Positions 9,791-20,895 of a DNA stretch of 64,000 nt are shown piece by piece (within the stretch, counting starts at the first letter, position 1; every line of letters starts with the position of its first letter). Under the pieces are notes generated by a model. It was not told where the DNA came from and searched no databases. It saw only the letters and a list, made by a program, of their open reading frames with translations. Location of the stretch: NCBI GenBank assembly GCA_007449985.2, contig VIIQ02000005.1, forward strand, positions 992,001 through 1,056,000, written 5' to 3'. Origin of the DNA: Desmodesmus armatus (taxonomy: Eukaryota > Chlorophyta > Chlorophyceae > Sphaeropleales > Scenedesmaceae). Position numbers and translations under genes: made by a program.

Positions 9791-12700
9791 ATGACAAAGA
9801 CAGCTATACTAGTAGTGGTGGTGGTTCTTCTGGTTGCGCTCGCACCCACCACCAGCCGCGCTCAGGCGACCATTTTTGCACCAGCACAGTGCAGAAGACT
9901 CTGCCAGGGCAGGTTTTCGGACGTCAGGGATGCAAACGATGATTTCTTGAGCATCGATCCCAACGGTTCTTCTTCATTTGTGAAGAGCAGGGCATCCACC
10001 TGGGGTGTCTCTCTGCTGCGCCTGGTGAGCACCCCCCCCCCTGATCAAATTGTCCCTCTATGAATTGACAGCAGATCTGTTCTATAACCATTCGCTTGTT
10101 TTGATTGTTTTGATTTTGATCATGTGCAGCAGCAGTGCCCCACACCTGCCAAGCATAGCTTGTAACCGAGCAGTATGGTCACCCCTTATAGGTGCCGGGC
10201 CAGGTGTCTGTGCGGAGCTTGTGAGACACACTACATGCAGTAAACCAGGGACGGCGACGGATCCCAGTGGTCCCCTCCTGTTCATTTTTATTCACTCGTG
10301 GGTTTTCCGGCATCCTGCTGTACAATTGTCATTTGTGTGCAGTTGCTGCACCTGAAAGCTCCTGTGCTTCCTGCTCCCCCCCCCCCTGGCTGCCTTGCTG
10401 TCTAGTGGTGTTGATCAACAGGTAATGTGAATGTGCTGTAGTGTGCGTATGCTGTAATGTGAGTGTGCTGTGTTTGTTGATGGTGAGCTTCTACGGAGAA
10501 GCACATTCAATGACGCCAGGAGACCGGTGAGGTGCAGCAGGTGCTGCTGCTGGTGGTCCATCTGTTGTTGTGCTGTCTGCTGGTGCTTCAACGTCAGCAG
10601 CACGCCTGCTCCTCGTGACAGCTCCCATTGAAACCGAAAACAAAGCTAAGAAAGATCAGTGCTATACTGACTGTCCCTAGCGAAGTGCCTTGCATGTTGC
10701 TTTAAACGATGGCGCGCAGCTTGGTGTAAGTGAGTCTTGGAGACCCGATCTTTCCGTTTTGCGATGCAAACGTACTTTGTAGGACACGTTTGATTCATAT
10801 GGATGTGTATCGAGCGCCGAAGTGTCATTTGTAACTGGTCAGGACAAGTGCCTCACCTGCTCGCCTGCACCACTTGAGATTGCACTTAAACGTGTACACA
10901 CAGTACAGAAATGTACTGCTTCAGTTTCAGCCCGATCACGGAATTGTGTGAATTTAGCAGAGTTTTTTTCAATTTGTGTCCTCCGGTATGCACTGTCTTT
11001 GCTGCTGTGTGACCGTCCAGTCGTTTCTGTAAGTTAATGACGTTGAAAACGAATTTTTCAAGCCTTTGTGCATTGGGAAGAACATGCACATGTTGACATC
11101 TCAAAACGCATTTGCAGCTCAAGCTTGCATAGTGGCTGAATTGAAAAGTCTCTTGGTACTTTTATGTCCTTATAACGCACACGGAGTTGCAAGCCTCGCG
11201 CGCCCGTGCTTGCTGAGATATGGGGGTCCAAAAACTGCCCCAAAAACTGCTAGATGACCTTTTACTGGGATCCGTAATCATAACCTCTTGCCACCACAGG
11301 TCAAGGATGCTGTCAAAACGCCACCATCAGCCCAGGATGTGACTATCACGCCGCCAGCTGTCGCCAGGCTGCTGGGTGGCTACTCCTTGGCAGTGTACCA
11401 GGCCTTTGCTGTCTGGTCAGAGTACCTGTACCCCTACGGTGGGTTGACTTCTGACAGTCCCCATGTTTGGGTGTGCAGAAGTGTGTGTGCATGGATGTGT
11501 GCATGTGGTGGGGTGCGCATACCCCACTCCCGCCTAGGAGATACATCCTGCCCTGTTCATCTGCTGCTGCAGCACTGGCATTGCCGCTGTACACACGTGG
11601 CTCCGAATCAGCCTTGTGTTGCGCCGCCATGCGTACTAACGTTTGGCTGTGATCTTCTGCAGGCCGTTACTTTCAACCCCTCAGCTCGGACATGGTCAAC
11701 CTGAAAGACTTAGCGCGAGCCAAAGACTGGGATGCCCTGACAGAGCCTTTTGGGCAAGCACAGGATGTGTTTGTTGGTCCCGACCTGGCAAACTTTGCAC
11801 CATCTGAGGAGGAGGCAAGCGCGGCACAGCGTGCTGCTATCTCTGGTGCTGCCAGCAGGTTCATCAGCCTGTTCTTCTGCAACAGCAGAGCGACGCAGCC
11901 GGTTTGGTGTCAAAAGGCCGACCAGGTGCTCAGCAATGCCATGGGCTTTGTTGGCAACAGTGACAGGGAGAACTTCCCAATCCCGTTCAGGCAAGGCGAG
12001 GACATTGCATCCGAGGTAAGGGCGTGCCCTCTCTTGATGCAGGATACCTGATGCAGGTGGTTCCAGCGCTCCGCACTGCCAACAATAGCAGGACCCTCAT
12101 TGACGCTATGCTAGTACTGCTGCAGCTCAAGGTGTCATCGTACTAGGAACTGGCAAATGTACATAGACAAGGTGCAGCCACTGCTGCGGCCAACCACCAC
12201 TGCTGTGTTGTGTTGCTGTGTGCTGCGCTTGCAGGTGTTTGACCAGCTGAGCATCATCAACCTGCTGCAAGACAATTCGACCACTCTGCTGTCAAGGCAT
12301 CCCGACATCGCCAACATCTCCGCCAGCCCCCAGCAGCGCAGCCAGCCCACAGCAGCCGTTCACGACTGCTCACGGGTATCGTCGCTGAGGGGCCCCTGGT
12401 ACTGGCAGAGGCTGACTGTGCCCAGAGCCAACAACATATTCAGACCCAATGCCAATGCCACACTGTCGCCTTTCCCGCCGGCTGGCTACGCCTCTTTGGG
12501 CCTTGCCGAGGTCAACACCCCTTTCTTCCGAGGTTTTGCTGCTGCCATAGCACCTGCAGCTCTGAGGAGCACACAGGAGGCGAGGCCGATGCTGCTGCAA
12601 GGCCTAACAGGGCCTCCTAAGGCGAATGACGAGGCAGGCTTCAGGCGGGCGATGCGTGAGGTGCTGCAGCAGTCTGCCACCTTGGACGACAAGAAGAAAG

Positions 12701-15700
12701 TCATCGCTGAATGTAAGATGGGGTAATGCTGCTGTACTGCACAGCTGCAGCCCATTCAAAACTATGTTTTGTAGTGTGTATCCCCATGGCCGCTGCTATG
12801 TGTCATATCATATGACTCATATGACACAGATGGCAGATGCATCTGCCAGTCTGGATTCTGTCGCAGGGTCCTGTGACAGCAGGAGCAGCAACAACACACA
12901 TCCTCACAACGCTAACATCCTCACAACGCGGAGCGTACGTGCTTATGATGACATGAACGGTGTGCCTTCTGTTTGCTGCCTGTCATGTGCTCCCTGCTGC
13001 TTGTATGACAGTCTGGGCAGATGGGCCGGAAAGTACCACCCCACCAGGTGAGCTGCTTTGATTCTTGGAGAAATGCTGTCACCACTGTGCCTGATCATCA
13101 GGGCAGCGGCTGCTGTTTTTAGTTGCCATATGTTGCAGTCGCACACCTATTGGCTGCCTGTACACGCGTGCCCACTTTTGCATAGGGCGCCAATTGAAAG
13201 CATCAAGGTTGTTCCCGAGTCTGTTGATATGGTTGTGTCACCATGCTGCATAGCCGTGCTGGGGTTGTTGCAAGGCTGACATGCAGCTGCAGAGCCACTG
13301 AATTCTTCGCATCCCTGCCTTGCCCTGCCCTGCCCTGCCCTGCCTTGCCCTGCCTTGCCCTGTGCTGTGTTGCCGTGCCCTGCCCTGTCCTGCTCTCAAT
13401 GACATATGGGTGACGCTGCGGCTGCTGCTGATGTTGTGCGTCTGAATGGCATGCCTGCCGTTGGCATCGTTGCGCACCTTCAGGCCATTGGTTCAAGTGA
13501 GGAAACAGCTGTGCAGCAACTTGACCACACCGTGTGACTTGCTTGTGCTCAGCGCATATCGTTGTTTGTGAAGCTCTTCAGAAGTCGATCAGTGCGTTCC
13601 GTCCTGCCTGGGCGCAAAGCTTCTGCACTGCTTTCTAGCGGTGCTGTTGTTGATTTCATGCTTTGTGCTGCCTGCCTTTGCAGGATCGCTATGGAGGAGA
13701 GCAACTCCAACGATGCTTTTATCCTGAAAGACCTGAACGTGCTCGACCGCACTGTGTGGGCCACCCTGCTGGTGGGACTGTCCCTGCATGAGGCTGGCCT
13801 GATGGCCTGGGAGCTCAAGTTGGAGCACATGGGGTCACGCCCCATCACGGGCATTCAGTGCCTCGTGGGCCGCAACACAGGCACCAACACGTTGCTGGGC
13901 ACGGCATGGAGGGGGCCGTATATGGGGGTTGGGCGCCGTGACCTTGGCACTTGGCAACCCTTCCAAGCCGTGACCTTTGTCACGCCCCCCTTCTCGGGTT
14001 ACGTGTCGGGGCATGCTACCTTCTCCGCTGCTGCAGCTGAGGTGAGGTTCTGGAGGAATGAAATGGTTTATAAGTTGGCCCTGCAAATTGTGGAGAGAGG
14101 GTGTTCAGCACATGTAGTGGAAGTGGTGACAAGTGCTAAGTGCATGTTGTGATGCCTCTGCTGCTGATTACTGCAGGCCTTGCGTCAGACGCGGAGTGGC
14201 TTCAACACAACATTCCAAACCCCCAGCTACAACTGCTACAGGACCCCTGCAGGTTTCAGCACTGTGGAGCCCTTGATCCCTGCAAACCAGCCTGGTGGCG
14301 TGGCGGGCGTTACAGACAGGCCCAACAGAGGCCCAAAGACTGTAGGCTACTCCCCAGCAAGGAACGTGGTGATGTGTTGGCAGGTGTGTTGACAGCAGTG
14401 CTGCCCCCTGGCATGGTGGGAGCAGGCAACAATGCAGCCCTAGCTGGCCTTCACTGGACACTACAGTGGCACGTCTTTTGCTGCAACAATCAACTACCAA
14501 CTGACACCCTCATTGGTGTTGTGCTGCTGTGCAGAAATATGAGGAGGCTGCTGAGCAGGCAGCACTGAGCCGGCTGTATGGTGGCATCCACATTGCTTTG
14601 GACAATGACGACGGCCTGAAGCTTGGCAAGCGGCTGGGCGAGAATGTGGCTGCATCACTTGTCAGGCTGTCACCCGCCTACACAATGCCAAAGGGTGAGT
14701 GTATTCTTGCGTCGAGCTTGTCGACATGTCGGCAAAGCCTTGTGGTGCGGCCCTGCTGTGAAGGCTACGTGAGCATATGAGCAGCTGGTGTGTACACACA
14801 TGTGCACGCCTGACGCATGCGCTGGGCTGGAAGGCTTTCAACACTGCCCAGCCATGCAACATTGGTGACGTGTGCTGGCATTTATCCTGACATGTGTCTG
14901 CACTGCGTGTGGGTGTGTGGTCGTGGTTTGTCGCTCTGACCTTTCTCTGCAGAACCTATTGAGAGCAGGCCAACACCACTGCTCAACTTTGACATTTTCG
15001 ACACACCAGTTGTGGACTTTGTGTGCCCACCAGGCACTTTTGTGCGCACGTGGGATGGCAGGCACGATGCTGCTGGCCTGTATGCTCTGGGTGTGACCTG
15101 TAGTGACGGCACATTCATTGGCACACTGGGTACATGGGGCCCTGGGCGGGATGAGTTTGTGCAGGCTACAGTCACTGATGGGTATGTTGGAATCACAGCT
15201 GTCATCAGTACTGATGGTGCCGTCGTGGGAGCATCTTTCCAAGACCGGGCGTTTGAGAACAGCGACCTGTATGGCATGTCCAGTGGACAAAGGGTCACTA
15301 CATCATGTGATGAGGACCAGCGCATTGTTGGGCTGACTACACGTAGCGCAGGAGGGACTGGCAACATAGGAACCTTTGGCCTTCTCTGCGGCAAAGTGAT
15401 AAGTAAGTGGTGGCTGGGAGTCGCGTGCTGAGAACCTCCCCTGCTATGCATGCGTTTGCTGTGTGCCTGTCCACAGCGCTGTGCTAGCACCTGTACACAC
15501 CTGTCACTCTACAGCAAGCCCATGTAGTTATGACTGCATGTGCTGCATGAACGGCTGCTGAGGGCTTTGCATTCGTGCACGTCCATCACCGCTCACACAT
15601 ATACGGTTTGCCTTTGCTGCCTGCTACAGCTGAAGATGTCACATTCCGCTCAGACCCTGTCCCCGCCAGCCCTGACGCCGGGCTTTGGAGCTACGACTAC

Positions 15701-16991
15701 CAATGTCCTGAAGGGATCTTCATCACCCGCTTCTTCGGCAGGGCAGGTGCCTACATCAACACTCTGACAGCACAGTGTGGCAGCCGATGGAACCTCAGGA
15801 ACGTCGGCATCCCCTTCTTTGCCAAGCCGGGGGATGCACCCTTCACTCACACGTCTGTGGATGGCTACTCGGGTATTGATGTGAAGAGCTTCACTGGTGG
15901 CGTTGACTGCCTCCGTTTCGTCACTGCTGCTGGTGTGCAGTCGCCGCCTGTTGGTAACCCTGCTGTGCCTGGGCCATGGTTTGAGCTGCGGTGCGACGGC
16001 AACAGCCGCATCATAGGTGGGTACAAATAGTGCTGCTAAGGGCCCTAGCCTGCACTGCACCAGTTAGCTGCTACATTTGGCGATGTATCTGCTATACAAT
16101 AGCAGGTACATGGCATGCGTCACCTGCATGCAGCACTTCTGGAGCCCCACGCACATTCCTTGATGCAACATTTGTGCATTGATTGCTTGCAGGGATCTTT
16201 GGCTGGCAGGATGCTTATGTGGCATCTTTAGGCATCATCTGCAGTCCAGGTGTGTATGTCGTCCTGCAGCCAGCAGTAGCTGCGACTGGCAGCCAATTCT
16301 CAGTGGCCCATGGCCTATACAGTGGCCACTGTAGGTGGCACCTACACAGCCAATGAAACCCATTGGCCAATAGTGTGACTGTGATGGGCCTACTGTGTTT
16401 GTGGGCTCCTTGCTTGCTGCTGCTCACATGCACCAGATAGGGAAGGGCCAGCATCATTGCGCTTTTCAGATGCTCAATGAGGTCAACATGATCATCACGG
16501 CTGGCTTGACATGACCATGCTAACGTAAATTTCGGCTTTATTCTGCAGGTGACTTTGGGGCTATCACAGCCTCAACCAAGGCGCTTCGCATGCGGCGCAA
16601 TGCAGTGCACGTACAACGCATCCCCGGCCGGGGCATCATTGCAAACACAACCTCTGAGGTGGTTGCTGCGTCAGCCATCCCCATGCCAACACAGCGGATA
16701 CCTACCAATGTCACCGGTGCAAGCAAGGTGCGCAAGGTGGGCGCACCTGCTGGTGTACCTCTTGTTGACGGGCTTCATAGCACACAGGCCGATGGGGCTC
16801 TACCACTGCGCAGTGGTATGCCTGGACCCCAGGCGGACAAGGCTTCTGCCCTTGAGAAGGCAGTATACCTGATGGATGGAGCGACTGCACAGAAAGCCAC
16901 TACAGGAATGAGCAGCGCACCTGGCAATGCCACAACAGTCAGTGGCACACAGCAGCTGGTGTCGCCTCCTCAACTGCAGCAGCCGCTGTGA
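9791..16991 (+). CDS. Secreted vanadium-dependent haloperoxidase/PAP2-type enzyme with C-terminal jacalin-like repeats
   Basis: Exons: 9791-10024, 11300-11438, 11663-12015, 12235-12712, 13012-13047, 13484-13496, 13684-14041, 14177-14383, 14535-14694, 14953-15402, 15630-16016, 16193-16249, 16549-16991; 1104 residues. A signal peptide (MTKTAILVVVVVLLVALAPT) is followed by the haloperoxidase fold. The PAP2-superfamily vanadate/phosphate motif is complete: K463-x6-R470-P, S526-G527-H528 and S618-R619-x5-H625-x3-D629. ADGP and PPGHW precede it, as in vanadium chloroperoxidase-like bacterial and fungal proteins. Known: this family oxidises halides with H2O2; PAP2 relatives are phosphatases. Residues about 660-957 hold repeated CP.G.F/I...G..GAY...L...C units resembling jacalin-type beta-prisms (weaker call), then a Ser/Thr/Ala/Pro-rich tail. 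Inferred: an extracellular halogenating or defence enzyme anchored to glycans. Substrate is not deducible. Confidence 0.75.
10025..11299 (+). other. Long first intron of the haloperoxidase-like gene
   Basis: This 1275-nt intron (GTGAGC...CACAG) has lower GC than its surroundings, C-tracts at 10032-10041 and about 10376-10386, and a loose TGTGCTGTAGTG repeat at about 10425-10480. No ORF with recognisable similarity. An intronic enhancer is possible; nothing specific is visible. Confidence 0.5.
13314..13396. repeat. CCTGC/CCTTG minisatellite in an intron
   Basis: About 16 tandem degenerate 5-mers (CCTGC with CCTTG variants) lie in the intron between the 36-nt and 13-nt exons of the haloperoxidase-like gene. 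The repeat is simple and probably length-polymorphic. Confidence 0.85.
13484..13496 (+). other. 13-nt micro-exon encoding part of PPGHW
   Basis: The exon lies between CACCTTCAG and GTGAGG. With the preceding 36-nt exon (13012-13047) it builds ADGPESTTPPGHWFK, a strongly conserved stretch in vanadium haloperoxidase-like proteins. Skipping it would break the frame. Confidence 0.7.
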
Positions 16992-17246
16992 GCCACTGCT
17001 TGTGCAAGGCATATCAGCCAGCTTAGAGTGCCTCAATCCAAGCTTGCTGCTGTTGCTCATGCTGTGGTTATGTCTTGTTGCCAGCTCGCTTTGAGCTGGC
17101 TTGAAAAATATTCATGGCAATGCATCCAAAGTTGCACAGTATCGCTGCGCGAGCTGTGGTGCAGAGCTGCAGCTTCAGGTGTCCCTGCTTGTGACCGTCA
17201 GTGACCCAGCTTTTTTGTTGCATTGTTAGCCGTCAGTTGCAGGCCA

Positions 17247-18098
17247 ATGCAGCTGAATGAGCTGTGCATGATGGTGGCCATGGGTTTTCTTGTCGCGTCC
17301 CTGGGTGCCGCTGGCAGCGAACACCCAACACACCGTATGTTGGGCTTCAAGCAGGCAATATGCATTGTCAGCTGGTGCCAGGGCCGCTCTTTGTATGTAG
17401 TGGTTTGGGCATCTGCACCTGACTGGCTAGGGTGGTATGAAAGTCCTTGTCAGCCACACTTGAACTGTGTTTGGGGCTGCCATTGTTTACTAGTGCAGAT
17501 GCAATAGACTGGTCAATTCGCCGATCACAGATGCCAGTTGTGCAGACTTGTTTAGTTTGTGCGGCAGCAGTTGTTGCAGAGGCTAGATGGGTTTCAGACA
17601 AGCACTTGGATGTGCGCACATCATGCAACACATGCTGGTAAGGCATGCACGCCGCCTGCACCACTGTGAGTGATCCTGTCTTGTGCTGCACCCTACATAC
17701 ATGAATGAAAGGCAGTTGTGGTCACTGACCGTGGCGTTGGTCTTTTGGCACACACACATATCAGGCTGATCAGAGCACATGTAGTCTGCCGCTGTGCAGC
17801 TGGTGTCATTTTGTGCCGCCACTGTGGTGCAGGAGCACTTGACAGCACGATGCATGGCCATGCCAAATGCCTTGCTGCATGGCATCACAGCATGTCTAGT
17901 CCGGTCAGTGTCGTTGCTGACCCTACTGATACATGGCGCGTAGTGCGCTCGCTGCAATCTCTTACACAGCACATGGCATGCACCTTTGTCATGAGGCTGT
18001 CCTGTCTTCTGGCAGGTATTTGCCACAGAGTGTGTGGGTGTGCCAGGCATTGCACGGCTTCACAAGACCGTTGCAGACCTAGATACTGCAGAGCATAG
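17247..18098 (+). CDS. Possible two-exon gene for a 56-residue secreted cysteine-rich peptide
   Basis: An ATG at 17247 opens a good signal peptide (hydrophobic core CMMVAMGFLVASLGAAG). Exon 17247-17334 ends at a GTATGT donor in phase 1. The acceptor TTCTGGCAG at 18015 gives a phase-matched exon 18016-18098, which codes 27 residues with six cysteines (C-x3-C-x-C-x3-C-x6-C-x4-C) and a TAG stop; total 171 nt. The mature part would be short and basic, like small secreted Cys-rich peptides. I recognise no family, and so short a model can arise by chance. The rest of 16992-18567 shows no other credible gene. Confidence 0.25.
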
Positions 18099-18567
18099 AC
18101 CCAATGAGCGTAGTTTCCATGCTGTGCGTGTCAGCCTTACAAGAGGTCCAGGCTGGACCTTGGCGTCGGCACAGGTGGCATGCCTCATAATGTGGCAGGT
18201 TCGCCTGCAGCCTGCAACCAGGGCTTTTCAGGGCCTAGGGTGCCCCGTCTGAACAGTGCAAGTGCTGCATCAGTTACACTTGAGTGTGAAGTGATCATAC
18301 TTGTTTCCTGCCAATTGCCGTTACATGGCTGCCACAGCCACTGAGAGTCAAAGCATTGTAACCACATCTTGCAGTGGCTAGGTTTGACCACCACAGCACA
18401 CAGCCCCACCAAGTAGGTGAATCCTCAATGGAACACAAGCACAACCGGCTGTGTGCCTGCAGGACACCTGCATCGAGCCCAGCGCTGTCGACGTCCAGCG
18501 GTGCCAATGTAGCATCAAAGGCATGCTACATATTGACAGCCCTGTGCTGTCAGTGCATCTCGCAGCT

Positions 18568-20895
18568 TCACTCACTGTCAGCAAGCGTGGCCAAGTACTG
18601 ATCCAGACGATATCGCAGTGTGTTCATCTGCAGCTTCTCAGCCCACTCCCGCGCACGCTTCCCGCCATCAGCTGGCACCTTCAACTCATACACACTCCAT
18701 GGCTGCCTGCACAAGCAGTGAGGCACAGCACTTGGTTGGGAGCAAAAACTGAGCGGCTCTGGCTGGTGCAAAAGGCCACAGCCACAACGCCCCCCATAGT
18801 CCAGGGTGATCTTCATAAGCATGCCAGGTTGGCTGCCGACTGTAGCAGCACAACTCAGCATGACACAGTGCGCCACCCACACCACAATCAAGCAGTTGCA
18901 TATGAGGCAGTTGAGTACTTACTGGCAGGGTGGCACCTTGAGGTGTGTGTTGATGGTCACTAACTCCTTCATGAAGGCAGCAGCAAGCCGACCCTCCTCA
19001 CTCAGCAACACGGCACGCTGCGTCTTGTTCAGCTTCACAACCTGAGCCAACACCCACACACAAGCAGAGTCTCCACCAATGAAGTGTCAATGCAGCATGG
19101 TGTTCTTGACACCCTTTTGCGCATCAGCACCTCTGCTGCCATCTCGTATCAGTGCACCGTAGCTGGTAGCACGAAACCACTCCTCTTTGAAAAGGGCTCT
19201 GTCACAATCGGCATGTGGGGTTTGCGGCTGTAGCGCAAATTGACGCCAGCTGTAGCGCACCTTACCTGCTTTTGCTCAGCCTCAGGCATTGCTGCCAGCC
19301 GCTGTGCAACCTGCTCCACTGACCCGAACGCCTGCACCAGCTGCCTGGCAGTCTTGGGCCCCACACCCTGCAGAAACACCCAGAGGCCCACGCACAGCAA
19401 ACACTTACTGGCATGTCGCTGCTAGCACAGTCAGTGGCAGGAATGCTATGTGACATCCTATAGCTAACGGACTTACATCAGGATGCCTGCTGCTGACAAC
19501 TCCAGCACCAGCACAACTATGCACCCCATTGGTCATGACGTGACAGGGAACTGCTTCAGCGCAGGAGCAAAAACCACACCCACTGTTGCTGTGAGGGTGC
19601 AGCCCGTCTGCGCCTCACCTTCAAGCCTGGTATGTTGTCAGAGCTGTCACCCATGAGCGCCTTGACGTCCCTCCACAGCTTGGGGTCCGCCAGCTCCTCC
19701 TGTGCTGTGAACTCCTCCAGGGTGTACAGGTCTGAATAAAGCCCGCCATGCAGCACGGACACGCACGGGCTCAACAGCTGGTAGTAGTCCTGCACGATTG
19801 GCAGCAGAGGGCATCACACCACCAAACACGTCATGAGCCCATGAGGCGGCGGACGCCCAGCAGCGACATGCATGGCGGGACACGGTCAATCTGTGCCCAA
19901 GGGTCGTGTCAAGTGCTCCATAAGATTGCTGACAAGGCACCATAGGATTGCTGACACCATAATATTGCTGCACAGTGCTGCAATGTGCTGCCAGGCAAAC
20001 ATGCACTCAGCATGCATAGCTTCTGCATGCAGTTTGGTCCGATAGTGGAGACTGCAGGCAATTGCAATCCGTCTGCGGCCTCACCTTGTCGCTGGACATG
20101 ATGACCACAGAGCCAAACCCGTCCTGCTCTGCCTTGGTGGCCAGCGTCCCCACTACGTCATCAGCCTCCACGCCAGGCACAGCCAGCACAGGGATGCACA
20201 GAGCATCTACCAGAGCCAGCACCTGGCCGACGGCCTCAGTCAGTGATGGTGGGTGTGGGTGCCGGTGCGCCTTGTACTGCGGGTACAGCTTGTGCCTGCA
20301 GGGGCAGAAGTAAAAGGACGACATGCACCGTTGGTGACAGTAGCACCAGGGCGCAGGGTTCCAGATGCTTACACAGCACTTATAAACACTGACCAGCAGT
20401 CCATGTTGCACAAAGCAGTGTGTTACCCTGAGACCAATGTGTGCACTGCTTGGGCCAAGCTACGCCTGCACAGGCATGTGCAAGACATGTTTTGTGGATC
20501 TGGTCGCACGGGTCAGGCGTGCTAGCAGCTGTGTTGTTCAGTGCCCTGCGCACCACATCACCCAGTTGCTGCGCCGATGCGGGTACTGCTGAGCACTATC
20601 AGGGAGTGTGCAAGCAAATGCTTTTCTCTTGTCAGCAGCCACAGCTACAACACCGCCCAAGGACAGTGCCCACCTGTATGTGGCGCCTGGAACATCAATA
20701 GCAACAGCCATGTGTGTTGGTGGCTGGTGTCTCCTCACAAGGCTGAGGAGGGACGTCAAGAACAGCTCAGCAGGCCCCTCTCCAACCTTCTGCTGTGGCT
20801 GAGAAGCACTCGGCTGGGGTGGTGCCAAATGTGCTTCTGAGCCCTCGCGAGGCAGGTATCTGTAGATTAGTGGTAGCAGGTCCAGCACATACAAG
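18568..20895 (-). CDS. Pol I-type 5'-3' exonuclease (plant organellar exonuclease class), 5' exon(s) unresolved
   Basis: Exons 20895-20674, 20295-20085, 19789-19619, 19367-19266, 19041-18923 and 18706-18568 encode about 321 residues that cover the domain. Seen: LYVLDLLPLIYR, DVPGATYR joined to HKLYPQYKAHR, EADDVVGTLA, SSDK joined to DYYQLL, then GDSSDNIPGLK joined to GVGPKTARQL (helix-hairpin-helix region). These match the acidic metal-binding and DNA-binding motifs of the 5'-3' exonuclease domain of bacterial DNA polymerase I. There is no polymerase domain; the protein ends in a short tail. Plants have stand-alone homologues in plastids and mitochondria that process replication or repair intermediates. 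The first exon starts at an acceptor after an in-frame TGA, so the ATG and any transit peptide must lie in an unidentified upstream exon between 20896 and 23232. Confidence 0.85.

Noticed and set aside
13314..13396. CRISPR-like array
   Set aside because: Five-base simple tandem repeat without spacers, inside an intron of a eukaryotic gene; no cas genes.
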